A DNA stretch of 64,000 bases. It comes from Bartonella callosciuri. Its GTDB lineage: Bacteria > Pseudomonadota > Alphaproteobacteria > Rhizobiales > Rhizobiaceae. The translations under genes and the position numbers were made by a program. Below the pieces are notes generated by a model. That model searched no databases and had not been told where the DNA came from. It saw nothing but the letters and a program-made list of their open reading frames with translations. Below are positions 11,401-19,303 of this stretch, piece after piece. Location: the NCBI RefSeq assembly GCF_014203215.1, contig NZ_JACHIM010000005.1, positions 1-64,000 of the forward strand, read 5' to 3'. Each line of letters opens with the position of its first letter. Positions within the stretch are counted from its first letter, which is position 1.

Positions 11401-12624
11401 GCACATATTTTTGTTGATGATGGTGATGTGGTTAAACGTGGCCAACGTATAGCAGAATGGGATCCCTACACTCGTCCGATTCTAACGGAAGTTGAGGGTT
11501 ATGTAGGCTTTGAAGATATGATTGATGGTTTATCCGTTACTGAAACAGCTGATGAATCTACGGGTATTACGAAGCGTTTGGTGATTGATTGGCGTGCTAA
11601 TCCACGTGGTGCAGATCTAAAACCAGCCATTATCATCCATGCGGACAAAAAAGGTGAAACCATTGCTAAATTGTATAAGGGTAGTGAAGTCCGTTACATG
11701 ATGTCAGTGGAAACTATTCTTTCTGTTGAGCCTGGTGCTCACGTTAAGGCCGGTGATGTTATTGCGCGCTTGCCAATGGAAAGTGCCAAGACAAAAGATA
11801 TTACCGGTGGTCTGCCGCGTGTGGCTGAGCTTTTTGAAGCGCGGCGTCCAAAGGATCACGCCATCATTGCTGAAGTCAGTGGTACAATTCGATTTGGTCG
11901 TGGTTATAAGAATAAGCGTCGTATTATTATTGAACCAAATGATGAAACTCTTGAGCCAGTAGAATATTTAATTCCAAAGGGTAAGTTGTTTCACTTTCAA
12001 GAAGGTGACCAAATTGAAAAAGGAGATTATATCCTTGATGGTAATCCGGCTCCTCATGATATCTTGGCGATTAAGGGTGTTGAAGCTTTGGCATCTTATC
12101 TTGTTAATGAAATTCAAGAAGTTTATCGTTTGCAAGGTGTTTTAATTAATGACAAGCATATTGAAGTGATTGTTCGCCAAATGTTGCAAAAAGTTGAAAT
12201 TACTGAATCTGGAGATTCTGGTTATATTCCAGGCGACAATGTTGATCGTATTGAACTTGATGAGATCAATGATAATTTGATTGCAGAAGGGAAGAGGCCT
12301 GCGTCTGGTACTCCCATTCTTCTTGGAATTACAAAAGCATCTCTTCAAACACCATCCTTTATTTCGGCAGCATCATTTCAGGAAACAACAAGGGTGCTCA
12401 CGGAGGCCGCGGTTTCCGGCAAAATTGATACTTTGCAAGGTCTTAAGGAGAACGTTATTGTCGGTCGTCTTATTCCTGCAGGGACAGGTGGTACAATTGC
12501 TCAAATCCGCCGTATTGCTGCAGTTCGTGATGATTTGATTGTTGACGAGCAGCGTAAGTCTAGCGATAATCAGATGACTAAGGCTATGTTGACCAATATG
12601 ACAACTGGAGCAGTTGCTGAATAA
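8413..12624 (+). CDS. rpoC: DNA-directed RNA polymerase subunit beta'
   Basis: Beta' carries the catalytic magnesium site, the clamp and the bridge helix. The product has 1403 residues. The N-terminal zinc finger is [20 protein letters not shown] (about 72-91). The catalytic [12 protein letters not shown] is at about 459-470. The trigger-loop/bridge region and a second cysteine cluster ([15 protein letters not shown], about 885-899) are intact. ATG 8413 is preceded by AAGGAGA at 8401-8407; the in-frame TTG at 8398 lies before that ribosome site and is rejected. A terminator follows, so rpoC appears to end the ribosomal protein/polymerase operon. Confidence 0.98.
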   Translation: MNHEVMNLFNPQAPAQTFDSIRISIASPEKILSWSYGEIKKPETINYRTFKPERDGLFCARIFGPIKDYECLCGKYKRMKYKGIICEKCGVEVTLSRVRRERMGHIELAAPVAHIWFLKSLPGRISTLLDLTLKDIERVLYFENYIVTEPGLTSLKLHQLLSEEEYMLAVDEFGEDQFTAMIGAEAIYELLAGLELEKIANDLRIELSETTSELKQKKLIKRLKIVESFLESGNKPEWMIMKTIPVIPPDLRPLVPLDGGRFATSDLNDLYRRVINRNNRLKRLVELRAPGIIVRNEKRMVQEAVDALFDNGRRGRVITGANKRPLKSLSDMLKGKQGRFRQNLLGKRVDYSGRSVIVTGPELKLHQCGLPKKMALELFKPFIYARLDAKGYSSTVKQAKKLVKKEHPEVWDILDEVIREHPVLLNRAPTLHRLGIQAFEPILIEGKAIQLHPLVCTAFNADFDGDQMAVHIPLSLEAQLEARVLMMSTNNILHPANGAPIIVPSQDMVLGLYYLSIVSEKEPGEGMAFSDIGELHHALENKVVTLHTKIKGRVKNMGRDGKEVAKIYDTTPGRLIIGELLPKNPNISFDIINQEMTKKNISKMIDQVYRHCGQKETVIFCDRIMQLGFSYACRAGISFGKDDMVIPDSKSRLVAETEALAKEYEQQYNDGLITQGEKYNKVIDAWGKCTDRVADEMMKRIQAVEFDPKTGRQRPMNSIYMMSHSGARGSSNQMKQLAGMRGLMAKPSGEIIETPIISNFKEGLNVNEYFNSTHGARKGLADTALKTANSGYLTRRLVDVAQDAIISAVDCGTAKGLTMQPIVDAGQIVASLGQRILGRTALVDILHPVSGEVILEGGAMIEEADVAKIEEAGVQSVQIRSALTCETRLGVCAKCYGRDLARGTPVNQGEAVGVIAAQSIGEPGTQLTMRTFHLGGTAQVVDSSHLEASYEGRVEIRNRNVVRNSEGHLVVMGRNMAILIKDESGKERVVHRVSYGAHIFVDDGDVVKRGQRIAEWDPYTRPILTEVEGYVGFEDMIDGLSVTETADESTGITKRLVIDWRANPRGADLKPAIIIHADKKGETIAKLYKGSEVRYMMSVETILSVEPGAHVKAGDVIARLPMESAKTKDITGGLPRVAELFEARRPKDHAIIAEVSGTIRFGRGYKNKRRIIIEPNDETLEPVEYLIPKGKLFHFQEGDQIEKGDYILDGNPAPHDILAIKGVEALASYLVNEIQEVYRLQGVLINDKHIEVIVRQMLQKVEITESGDSGYIPGDNVDRIELDEINDNLIAEGKRPASGTPILLGITKASLQTPSFISAASFQETTRVLTEAAVSGKIDTLQGLKENVIVGRLIPAGTGGTIAQIRRIAAVRDDLIVDEQRKSSDNQMTKAMLTNMTTGAVAE

Positions 12625-12666
12625 TTTAAATGCGTGCTAAAAATGGTATGTAAAAATGGTATGAGA

Positions 12667-12695
12667 GCGCCCGAATCGTGAATTTGGACGCTTTT
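12667..12695 (+). terminator. Rho-independent terminator after rpoC
   Basis: A stem formed by GCGCCCGAAT and ATTTGGACGC (one mismatch, one G-U pair) around a short loop is followed immediately by TTTT. It lies 43 bases past the rpoC stop, the expected end of the rpl-rpo transcript. Confidence 0.65.
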
Positions 12696-12733
12696 AAAAA
12701 TCTCAAAATAGAGCATTTGCGTGTTTTTCTAAC

Positions 12734-12805
12734 AACAAAGAGGACTGTAAAGGCTATAAAGTCGCTGCGGTTTTAAGCCTCCTTGGTGGCTTATTGTCCT
12801 TTGTT
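12734..12805 (+). other. Nested inverted repeats in the rpoC downstream spacer
   Basis: The 604-base gap from 12625 to 13228 has no convincing gene. Past the rpoC terminator, an outer pairing of AACAAAG-AG-GAC (12734-12745) with GTCCTTTGTT (12796-12805) encloses a hairpin TAAGCC/GGCTTA (12774-12793). A TATAAT lies just downstream at about 12804-12809. It could be a small structured RNA or a degenerate repeat. From 12810 to 13228 I see only AT-rich sequence with no recognisable remnant. Confidence 0.3.
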
Positions 12806-13228
12806 ATAATGAGATTTATCTTTTCTATTGCTTAATTTGTAAGGCTCTTTATTTATGTAATTTTAGAGAGAAAGTTTATTTCCAATATATTTAAGTTGAA
12901 AAGTGCATAGGATAATAAGCTATTACGTTTTAAGGAAAAGTGGGGAGATTATCCGAAAGTGATGAACTGCTGGTTTTGAATACTTTTAGAAGTTTTTTTG
13001 ATTGATATCTTTTATGAAAGAGTGAAAAGATATTATACGATCCATCAAAAATCTTTCTTATAATCCGAGTAATAATCAATTCCCTGCTTACAATATTTTG
13101 CATCAGGAGAAAACTTTATATTTTCTTTTTAAAGTTTCGGAAAGCAGAAGATAGAATACTAACTAAAATTTTATAAAAAACAACTATAGTTTTTATAACA
13201 GTGTGGTCTATAAAAACAGAATCATGAA

Positions 13229-13617
13229 ATGTACGAATATTATTCAATTAGTGAATTGACACGAGAATTTTCAATAACCGCTCGGACTTTACGTTATTAT
13301 GAAGAAGAAGGGCTTCTTGTACCTTTTCGACGTGGGGGCCTCACGGTTTTATACGCAAATGGATCGTCATAAATTAAAACAAATACCGCGCGCTAAAAGA
13401 GTTAAATTTTCTTTATCTGAAATATCTGATATGTTGACTATGGTTGGAAAAACACCTGATGATGAGAAAAAGCTTAAGGAATTAATTTCAGGGATTCATA
13501 AAAAAACGGGCTGATTTACAGCAGAGGCAACGTGATATTGAGGATCTTTTACATGATTTAGGACGCATCGAAGAAACTTTTTTTGAGAGTTTAGCCGAAT
13601 TAGGAGTTAATCATTGA
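13229..13617 (+). pseudogene. MerR-family regulator, LiuR/GnyR-like, two frameshifts
   Basis: Reading from ATG 13229 gives a MerR winged-helix N-terminus (YYSISELTREFSITARTLRYYEEEGLL) that breaks at a run of five G (13334-13338). Removing one G restores RRGASRFYTQMDRHKLKQIPRAKR, the second half of the DNA-binding domain. A second break at a run of seven A (13500-13506) hides a coiled-coil tail (RADLQQRQRDIEDLL...) ending at 13617. With both corrected the protein is about 128 residues, like LiuR/GnyR regulators of branched-chain or isoprenoid acid catabolism; that subgroup is inferred from resemblance only. No target pathway genes are nearby. Both lesions are single-base gains in homopolymers, so sequencing error or phase variation is a formal alternative. 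Confidence 0.8.
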
Positions 13618-13838
13618 GTTTAAAGTTTACTTTCTTTTCCTTCAGTCATTCTCTTTTCCTTAAAAGAAAGAGGCTGAATTTACCATATATTGATAGGTAT
13701 TGACTTGGTGTCGAAGCTGTAAGCCATTTGAGGGAGTAGATTGAATAAAAAGTGTTGAGAAAATACTTCTGCAACATTTGCCTTTGTCTAAGCAAATAAA
13801 GCTATTCAAATTAATTTTTCAAAAAGAAAGTAAAAACA

Positions 13839-14516
13839 ATGGCAGTTTCTTCTCTCAATATTTTTCAATCTATTCTGTCACGAAAGTCAATTCGTGCTTT
13901 TACTAATCAGCCTGTTCCACAGGAAACGATCAAAGAAATCTTAAAACTTGCTGCCCGTGCACCCTCTGGAACAAATATCCAGCCGTGGCAAGTGATTGTT
14001 CTAACGGGAAAAGTGTTGCAAGAAGTAGGGGAGGAACTTTCACAACTTGTGCTTTCAGGTATAGAAGGAGAGCGTCCATATCATTATTATCCACGTAAGT
14101 GGCGTGAGCCTTATCTTTCAAGACGTCGAAAAATTGGCTTGGATCTTTATAAGAGCCTTGGAATTCAAAAAGATGAGCAGGAAAAAATGCTTCGTCAGAA
14201 GGCGCGGAATTTTTCATTTTTTGGTGCACCTGTAGGACTTTTGTTTACAATGGACCACGACATGGAAATCGGGAGCTGGCTTGATTTGGGTATGTTTATG
14301 CAAACTATTATGTTAGCCGCACGTGGATTTGGCTTGGATACCTGTCCTCAAGCTGCTTTTGCGGATTATCATAAACAAATTCGTATACTTTTATCTGTAC
14401 CTTCTGATCGGCAGATTATCTGTGGTATGGCACTTGGTTATCGTGATATAAGTGCTCCAGAAAATAATTTTGAGACTGAACGCGAACCAATTGAAAATTT
14501 TGTCCGTTTTATTTAA
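13839..14516 (+). CDS. Nitroreductase-family flavoprotein
   Basis: The 225-residue protein has the FMN-dependent nitroreductase fold. The N-terminal SRKSIRAFTNQPVP (about residues 14-27) binds flavin phosphate, and the LAARAPSGTNIQPWQVIVL block (about 36-54) is characteristic. The C-terminal half has a GLDTCPQAAFADY segment and ends with GMALGYRD, which closes the flavin site. Such enzymes reduce nitro groups or quinones with NAD(P)H; the true substrate cannot be read from sequence. It stands alone, about 220 bases after the broken MerR gene. The ribosome site (AAAGAAAG) is weak. Confidence 0.88.
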   Translation: MAVSSLNIFQSILSRKSIRAFTNQPVPQETIKEILKLAARAPSGTNIQPWQVIVLTGKVLQEVGEELSQLVLSGIEGERPYHYYPRKWREPYLSRRRKIGLDLYKSLGIQKDEQEKMLRQKARNFSFFGAPVGLLFTMDHDMEIGSWLDLGMFMQTIMLAARGFGLDTCPQAAFADYHKQIRILLSVPSDRQIICGMALGYRDISAPENNFETEREPIENFVRFI

Positions 14517-14710
14517 TGATATCCAGAAAAATATTTATATGTAAGCGGGCACAAATTTTAAAGGATTTAGAGCATAAATATTTCAGTGGGAAACCTCTCA
14601 TCCTTGTTGAACTTTCATATTGCATATTAATACTTATTTTACTAGGCTTGGAAAATTAAGAGATTCAGAGAGTGATTAATTAAGAATCTTTTCATTTTTG
14701 AAGGTTATCC

Positions 14711-14806
14711 ATGGAAAGCGCTCTAGAGAAAAGGTGTTGGGTAGTAGCAAGACGAGCGACCCTCGTATTTGTTGCTGTCATTTTTTTAGCTTATCTCACA
14801 ATTTGA
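14711..14806 (+). CDS. Possible 31-residue membrane peptide
   Basis: In the 352-base spacer between the nitroreductase and sdaA, an ATG preceded by GAAGG at a 7-base distance opens a 31-codon frame. The peptide has a charged, Arg-rich N-terminal third and a hydrophobic segment (about residues 18-31, TLVFVAVIFLAYLTI), which fits one inner-membrane helix with N-in topology. I do not recognise the family. A frame this short could arise by chance. The rest of the spacer contains nothing I can identify. Confidence 0.3.
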   Translation: MESALEKRCWVVARRATLVFVAVIFLAYLTI

Positions 14807-14868
14807 TTTTAAAAGGGATAAGCGTGATAAGGTGTATACTCAAATCGTATTTAGTTTTGAGGTAATGC

Positions 14869-16266
14869 GTGTTTTTATCTGTTTTTGAAATTTTTAAAAT
14901 TGGTATTGGTCCTTCCAGCTCACATACAATGGGACCGATGACAGCGGCTAATATGTTTTTGCAAGAGATTTTTGAGCGAAATCTTTCCCAACGATCTGAT
15001 ACTAAAGTCTCCCGTATACGTGTTTATCTTTATGGTTCTTTGGCTTTTACAGGGATTGGTCATGCAACAGATAGAGCTATTATATTAGGTCTTTTGGGAG
15101 AAAAGGCTTCAACTGTTGATCCTGATTGTATGGCACTTCTGCTAGAAAAGGTTGCACGTGAAAAAAAAGTACAACCAGAAGGCCATGCTGCTTATCAGTT
15201 TGATGTGCAAAGTGATCTTATTTTTGAGCGAAAGAAAGTTCTCCCCGGTCATACTAATGGACTTGCGTTTGAAGGGGTTGACGCTGATGGGAATGTTCTT
15301 TTGCGGCAGGTTTATTACTCTATCGGCGGTGGTTTTGTGGTAACTGAGGATGAATTAAGCTATATAAATGGTAATATACAACAAGAAACGTGTGAGGTTC
15401 CATATCCTTTTGATACTGCATGTAAAATGTTGTCAATGGCGAAAAAATCGGGACTTTCAATTGCTGAAATGAAGCGTATAAACGAAGAGACGAAGATCAA
15501 CCGTTCTGCTCTTAATACAGGGCTTGATGAAATTTTTTCAGCTATGACAAATTGTATTGATAGAGGTCTTTCACAAGAAGGTGAGTTGCCCGGTGGATTG
15601 CGTGTTTTAAGGCGTGCCAAAAAGCTACACGAAACGCTTTTGAAAAATCGAGAAAAAAATCATAATTATCCACTTTTAGCAAATGATTGGCTTTCGGTAT
15701 ATGCTATAGCAGTAAATGAGGAAAACGCCGCTGGTGGTCGTGTTGTTACAGCACCGACGAATGGAGCAGCTGGTGTTGTGCCTGCAGTTTTGCGTTATTA
15801 TCTTGAGTTTAATGACAATTCAGATCAAGAAGGGATATATAACTTTTTGTTGACAGCAGCAGCTATTGGTGGTGTTACCAAACATAATGCTTCTATTTCT
15901 GGTGCAGAAGTGGGGTGTCAAGGTGAAGTTGGGACAGCATCTTCAATGGCTGCTGCAGGGTTGACTGCTGCGTTAGGTGGTACACCTGCTCAAATTGAAC
16001 ATGCAGCAGAAATTGCGCTTGAACATCATTTGGGGATGACCTGTGATCCGGTTGCAGGTCTTGTGCAGGTTCCTTGTATTGAGCGCAATGCGATGGGAGC
16101 TATTAAGGCAGTGACAGCTTCTTCCCTTGCGTTACATGGTAATGGAGATCATTTTGTTTCTCTAGATGCTTGTATAGAAACAATGCGTCAGACCGGACAT
16201 GATATGAGTGAACGCTATAAAGAAACAAGTAAAGCTGGTCTAGCAGTCAATGCAATATCCTGTTAA
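14869..16266 (+). CDS. sdaA: L-serine dehydratase (single-chain, iron-sulfur)
   Basis: Converts L-serine to pyruvate and ammonia using a [4Fe-4S] cluster. The 465-residue chain holds both domains of the family. The beta domain (about 1-150) starts with [19 protein letters not shown]; the alpha domain (about 190-465) contains [35 protein letters not shown] and [16 protein letters not shown], whose cysteines bind the cluster. The start is the GTG at 14869 with GAGG a few bases upstream; the overlapping ATG at 14865 is out of frame. It is a single-gene unit followed by a terminator-like hairpin. It would feed host-derived serine into pyruvate. Confidence 0.95.
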   Translation: MFLSVFEIFKIGIGPSSSHTMGPMTAANMFLQEIFERNLSQRSDTKVSRIRVYLYGSLAFTGIGHATDRAIILGLLGEKASTVDPDCMALLLEKVAREKKVQPEGHAAYQFDVQSDLIFERKKVLPGHTNGLAFEGVDADGNVLLRQVYYSIGGGFVVTEDELSYINGNIQQETCEVPYPFDTACKMLSMAKKSGLSIAEMKRINEETKINRSALNTGLDEIFSAMTNCIDRGLSQEGELPGGLRVLRRAKKLHETLLKNREKNHNYPLLANDWLSVYAIAVNEENAAGGRVVTAPTNGAAGVVPAVLRYYLEFNDNSDQEGIYNFLLTAAAIGGVTKHNASISGAEVGCQGEVGTASSMAAAGLTAALGGTPAQIEHAAEIALEHHLGMTCDPVAGLVQVPCIERNAMGAIKAVTASSLALHGNGDHFVSLDACIETMRQTGHDMSERYKETSKAGLAVNAISC

Positions 16267-16372
16267 AGTGTGCAACAGATATTTAATATGGTAAATTTTT
16301 TATGTTTTGTTTATTGCATATGAAGGTATAAACAGGCATCATAATTGGATTTTGCAGATTTCAATATTTGCT

Positions 16373-16447
16373 AACCGCTTTTGTAGTAAGATGGCTGATG
16401 AAAAGGTGTATTTCACCCTTATTTTAAGCGGTTTTTATCCACAGGAT
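16373..16447 (+). terminator. Terminator-like nested hairpin after sdaA
   Basis: Outer arms AACCGCTT (16373-16380) and AAGCGGTT (16436-16443) are followed by TTTTTA, and the interval contains an inner hairpin AAAGGTG/CACCCTT. It is the best terminator candidate for sdaA, about 110 bases past its stop. The rest of the 16267-17045 spacer has no supportable gene. Confidence 0.45.
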
Positions 16448-16922
16448 AATCCCGTTGTGGTGATATGTAAGCGAACGGTTTTTATTGATTTATCGTAAGA
16501 GAGTTGGAGATGAGAGAATATTGCTAATATTGCTGTATTCATAGTTTTCATTCAAGTTGGAAAATGATTAATAATCTTTAGAAGAATGTGTTAGTTAATA
16601 AAAGAGATGTATTTAAAAGTTGTTTTGTGTTTTGAAAAGAGCATGAGTTTAAAAAATGACTTAGGTAATTTTACATAATATTTATGTTGCGTGGGGGGAT
16701 TTGTGCATTATTGAAGAGGATTTTTTCGTAATAGTATCCAATAGGAAGAGTTTGACTTCAACGATGCCCCACTTCTTTCTTATGAAAATATATCAATGGT
16801 GACTTTGATATTAAATCTAAAAGTAAACCAACATTTGGTATTTTCTGTGTGCTTTAGGGGATAGTTTTATTGACAATCTGATCTGAGAATTGGATAAAAA
16901 TTTACCGTGCAATTTTTATTAA

Positions 16923-16964
16923 ACTTAAAAAAGGAGTGCATTTACTTAAAAAAGGAGTGCATTT
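16923..16964 (+). repeat. Perfect 21-bp tandem duplication
   Basis: The 21-base unit ACTTAAAAAAGGAGTGCATTT occurs twice head to tail (16923-16943 and 16944-16964) and a third copy starts but diverges after ACT. Each unit contains AAAAAAGGAG, which looks like a strong ribosome binding site, but no start codon and frame follow. It is probably a recent slippage or short duplication in decayed intergenic DNA. Confidence 0.85.
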
Positions 16965-17045
16965 ACTGAACAATCTTTAAAGATAGTCTGCAATTTATGA
17001 AGATATTTAATTGACAAAATAATTCTTGCCGAAGTTATCGATAAA

Positions 17046-17324
17046 TTAGATATTTGTTTTACCTAGATGGATTTTAATAGGGACATTACCGGTTTGGCTT
17101 GCAACACGTAAATGGATGCGTACAGGAGGCATTGCAAGACGACGATTTCGTGTTGTTTGGCAAATAAGAAGGTTAACAAGAGACTGTGTATCTAATATAT
17201 AGGGCGTATATCTTAAGCCAGCAAGTTTTATCGCAGCATCGTGAAGAGCACGCAATGAGAGCAGAAATGATTGCTTCAATAATTTCCCTTTTTCAGAGGG
17301 TGAAGCAAGAGCATTATGTGTCAT
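17046..17324 (-). CDS. Hypothetical protein downstream of the D,D-carboxypeptidase
   Basis: A 92-residue basic protein on the minus strand, starting 32 bases after the carboxypeptidase stop. Its ATG is preceded by AAGGAT at 8 bases, a good ribosome site, so cotranscription and real translation are likely. There is no signal peptide or obvious membrane segment. The N-terminal half is probably helical (LLKQSFLLSLRALHDAAIKLAGL) and the C-terminal half is rich in Arg, Ile and Val with alternating beta-like pattern. I do not recognise the family and give no function. Confidence 0.55.
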   Translation of the reverse strand: MTHNALASPSEKGKLLKQSFLLSLRALHDAAIKLAGLRYTPYILDTQSLVNLLICQTTRNRRLAMPPVRIHLRVASQTGNVPIKIHLGKTNI

Positions 17325-17356
17325 GATACTATCCTTAACGCAGAATCTAAAAACTT

Positions 17357-18748
17357 TTAGTAAGCTATAGTATAGCAGTTAAAATTTGCTTTCTTTAACG
17401 TAGAACAGGCGTGGAATGCGGCTTTTTTTGATTGAAATCCTACAAATCGTGCACGATAATAGCGATGTCCGCTTTTTTCAAACAGTTGCATATGTGAAGA
17501 TACATTCTTTAAAGCAGAATAAGCTGTGTTTTTTGCTTTTAAAAGCAGAGTTCTTGCTTGTTCTTTACCAGGAAGAGAGCCAATTTGAATAGCCCATCCG
17601 GCGTTTGTAGATAAAGAAGCCGTAACAATTTTATTTGTCTCAACAGGTATAGTTTTTTGAGGGTTAGGGATTGGTATAATTGCTTGGTTCACAGCAACTA
17701 TTGCTGCATTAGAATTTTTATGTTGTTCTGCAAATGCAGTCAATATAGTAGAAATTTCATCATTGAAGCTGTTTGGTTCAGCTTTAACAGTTGGTATAGG
17801 GGTATTTGCACCAGTGGGTAATTTATAATGTGCAGAAGCCATTAAATGTCCATCACGTGTTATCTGGCTTGCTTTTGGTAAATATTGGTTTAATAAGTTG
17901 GCCATATGCTCATCCCGTGCGGTAGACGATTTACCTCCCATAACAACAGCAACGATCGAGCGTCCCTCAGAACGCATTGAAGTCGCTAAATTAAAACCTG
18001 ACATTTGTGTGTAGCCTGTTTTAATTCCATCAACCCCCTTCATTACTTTGACGAGTTTATTGTGGCTGTTAATCGTATGTCCACGAAAAATAAAACTTTT
18101 TGTTTTGAACAATTTATACTGCTGTGGAAAATTTTTGCGTAAGGCTAATGATAAAGTAGCCATATCCTGTGCCGTAGAATAGTTTCGCGTATCTGGAAGA
18201 CCTGAAGCATTTGCGAAATGCGTATGCATCATACCGAGTTTGCGTGCTTTAGCAGTCATCATTCGAGCGAATTTTTTTTCGCTACCACCGAGATATTCAG
18301 CAATAGCAGTAGCAACATCATTTGCTGATCTTGTAATGAGTGCTTTAGCCGCTACTTCTGCAGAAATTGTTTGGCCTGCTTTAAAACCGATTTTTGTTGG
18401 TGGGCGTGTTGTTGCATAATGCGAAACGGGGATCGGTGTATTTGGTGTAACGCGCCCCATATGCATAGCCTCAAAGAGCATATAGAGTGTCATCATTTTT
18501 GTTAAAGAAGCAGGGTAACGCTTTAGCGTTGAATTGGCTTGAAACAAAATTTTTCCTGTGTTTGCGTCTATAATAATAGCAGCGTACTTATCAGGATAGG
18601 CTCCGGGAGGAGTAGCTGATGCCCAAGAGTAAGAAAGAGCTAAAATAACAAAAACAATCGCTACCTTTTTGTAGCAACGTATGATTTTTCGGCAGTTAAT
18701 ATACACTTGCGATATCCTATTTCTCCATTTATTTTGAAGATTCTGCAA
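17357..18748 (-). CDS. D-alanyl-D-alanine carboxypeptidase with SPOR domain
   Basis: A penicillin-binding protein of the S11 (DacA/DacF) family that trims terminal D-Ala from peptidoglycan stem peptides in the periplasm. The 463-residue product has an N-terminal membrane/export segment (about 29-45). The three active-site motifs are present: S81-x-x-K84 (PASLTK), S141-A-N143, and K243-T-G245 (GIKTGYT). A linker leads to a C-terminal SPOR-like domain (about 385-463, starting AGWAIQIGSLPGKEQA), which binds denuded glycan at division sites. The SPOR fusion is common in Rhizobiales. The N-terminus is long and basic before the hydrophobic stretch; no later start is available before the catalytic serine. 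Confidence 0.93.
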   Translation of the reverse strand: MQNLQNKWRNRISQVYINCRKIIRCYKKVAIVFVILALSYSWASATPPGAYPDKYAAIIIDANTGKILFQANSTLKRYPASLTKMMTLYMLFEAMHMGRVTPNTPIPVSHYATTRPPTKIGFKAGQTISAEVAAKALITRSANDVATAIAEYLGGSEKKFARMMTAKARKLGMMHTHFANASGLPDTRNYSTAQDMATLSLALRKNFPQQYKLFKTKSFIFRGHTINSHNKLVKVMKGVDGIKTGYTQMSGFNLATSMRSEGRSIVAVVMGGKSSTARDEHMANLLNQYLPKASQITRDGHLMASAHYKLPTGANTPIPTVKAEPNSFNDEISTILTAFAEQHKNSNAAIVAVNQAIIPIPNPQKTIPVETNKIVTASLSTNAGWAIQIGSLPGKEQARTLLLKAKNTAYSALKNVSSHMQLFEKSGHRYYRARFVGFQSKKAAFHACSTLKKANFNCYTIAY

Positions 18749-18882
18749 AGCTCCCCCTTTTCTGCAGCTTGTTGATGCAATTTAGACAAATGGTATTACT
18801 AATTTGTTTACAGAAATTATTTTGTAAGTTCCCCTATTTAATTTAAATCTAACCATAAAGGAAAGTTTTCTTCTTGACACAA

Positions 18883-18902
18883 ACAACTATTGCAATAGTT
18901 GT
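18883..18902. promoter_or_regulatory. Perfect 20-bp palindrome with overlapping promoter-like sequence
   Basis: ACAACTATTGCAATAGTTGT is a perfect palindrome. It begins 4 bases after TTGACA (18874-18879), a consensus -35 hexamer facing clpS/clpA, so a bound dimer would cover the promoter. The -10 region is less clear. It lies between the divergent carboxypeptidase gene and the clpS pseudogene. No regulator gene is adjacent, and I cannot assign the binding protein. Confidence 0.5.
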
Positions 18903-18967
18903 GAAAAAACTTAAGATTAACAAAAATACGCTCCACAAAAGCTGATAGCAATTCTATAGAGCTTATT

Positions 18968-19291
18968 ATGCACAATGAAAAGGGCGATAATTTGGATAAA
19001 AACTGGCACGATGCTGTTATAATAGCAAAGATTAGACTAAAATTCCAAAAGACTGGGCTATATCGTGTGTTTTTTCTGAACAATGGTTACACTCTCCTAC
19101 GGAATTTTATTATTTTTGTTTTGAAACCCTTTTTAAAAATAGAAGAAGCAGCGCATATTATGTAATATGTTCATCAGAATGGTGTGGATGAATGTGGAAC
19201 TTACAGTTATGAAGCAGCCGAGATGAGAGTGGTACGAGTTAAGAAGTGCGCACATCAAAATGGATATCTATTACAATGTGTAATGGAATGA
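18968..19291 (+). pseudogene. clpS: ClpS adaptor pseudogene
   Basis: Directly upstream of clpA one frame reads as a degraded ClpS. The segment GLYRVFFLNNGYT matches the family's SLYRVLLLNDDYT. After a TAA (19163-19165) the same frame continues VHQNGVDECGTYSYEAAEMRV, matching VHxxGVGECGVYTYEVAETKV, and ends with LLQCVME and a stop at 19289-19291. ClpS delivers N-degron substrates to ClpAP. Here, beside the nonsense codon, the substrate-pocket NDD is changed to NNG and the conserved PMEFV block is lost, so decay is well advanced. The gene ends 12 bases before the clpA start, the standard arrangement. A second ClpS gene elsewhere cannot be excluded. Confidence 0.85.
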
Positions 19292-19303
19292 AAGTGAGGG
19301 CGT

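Noticed and set aside
16307-16498. 63-codon frame after sdaA
   Set aside because: It overlaps the terminator-like nested hairpin at 16373-16447 and has no ribosome site.
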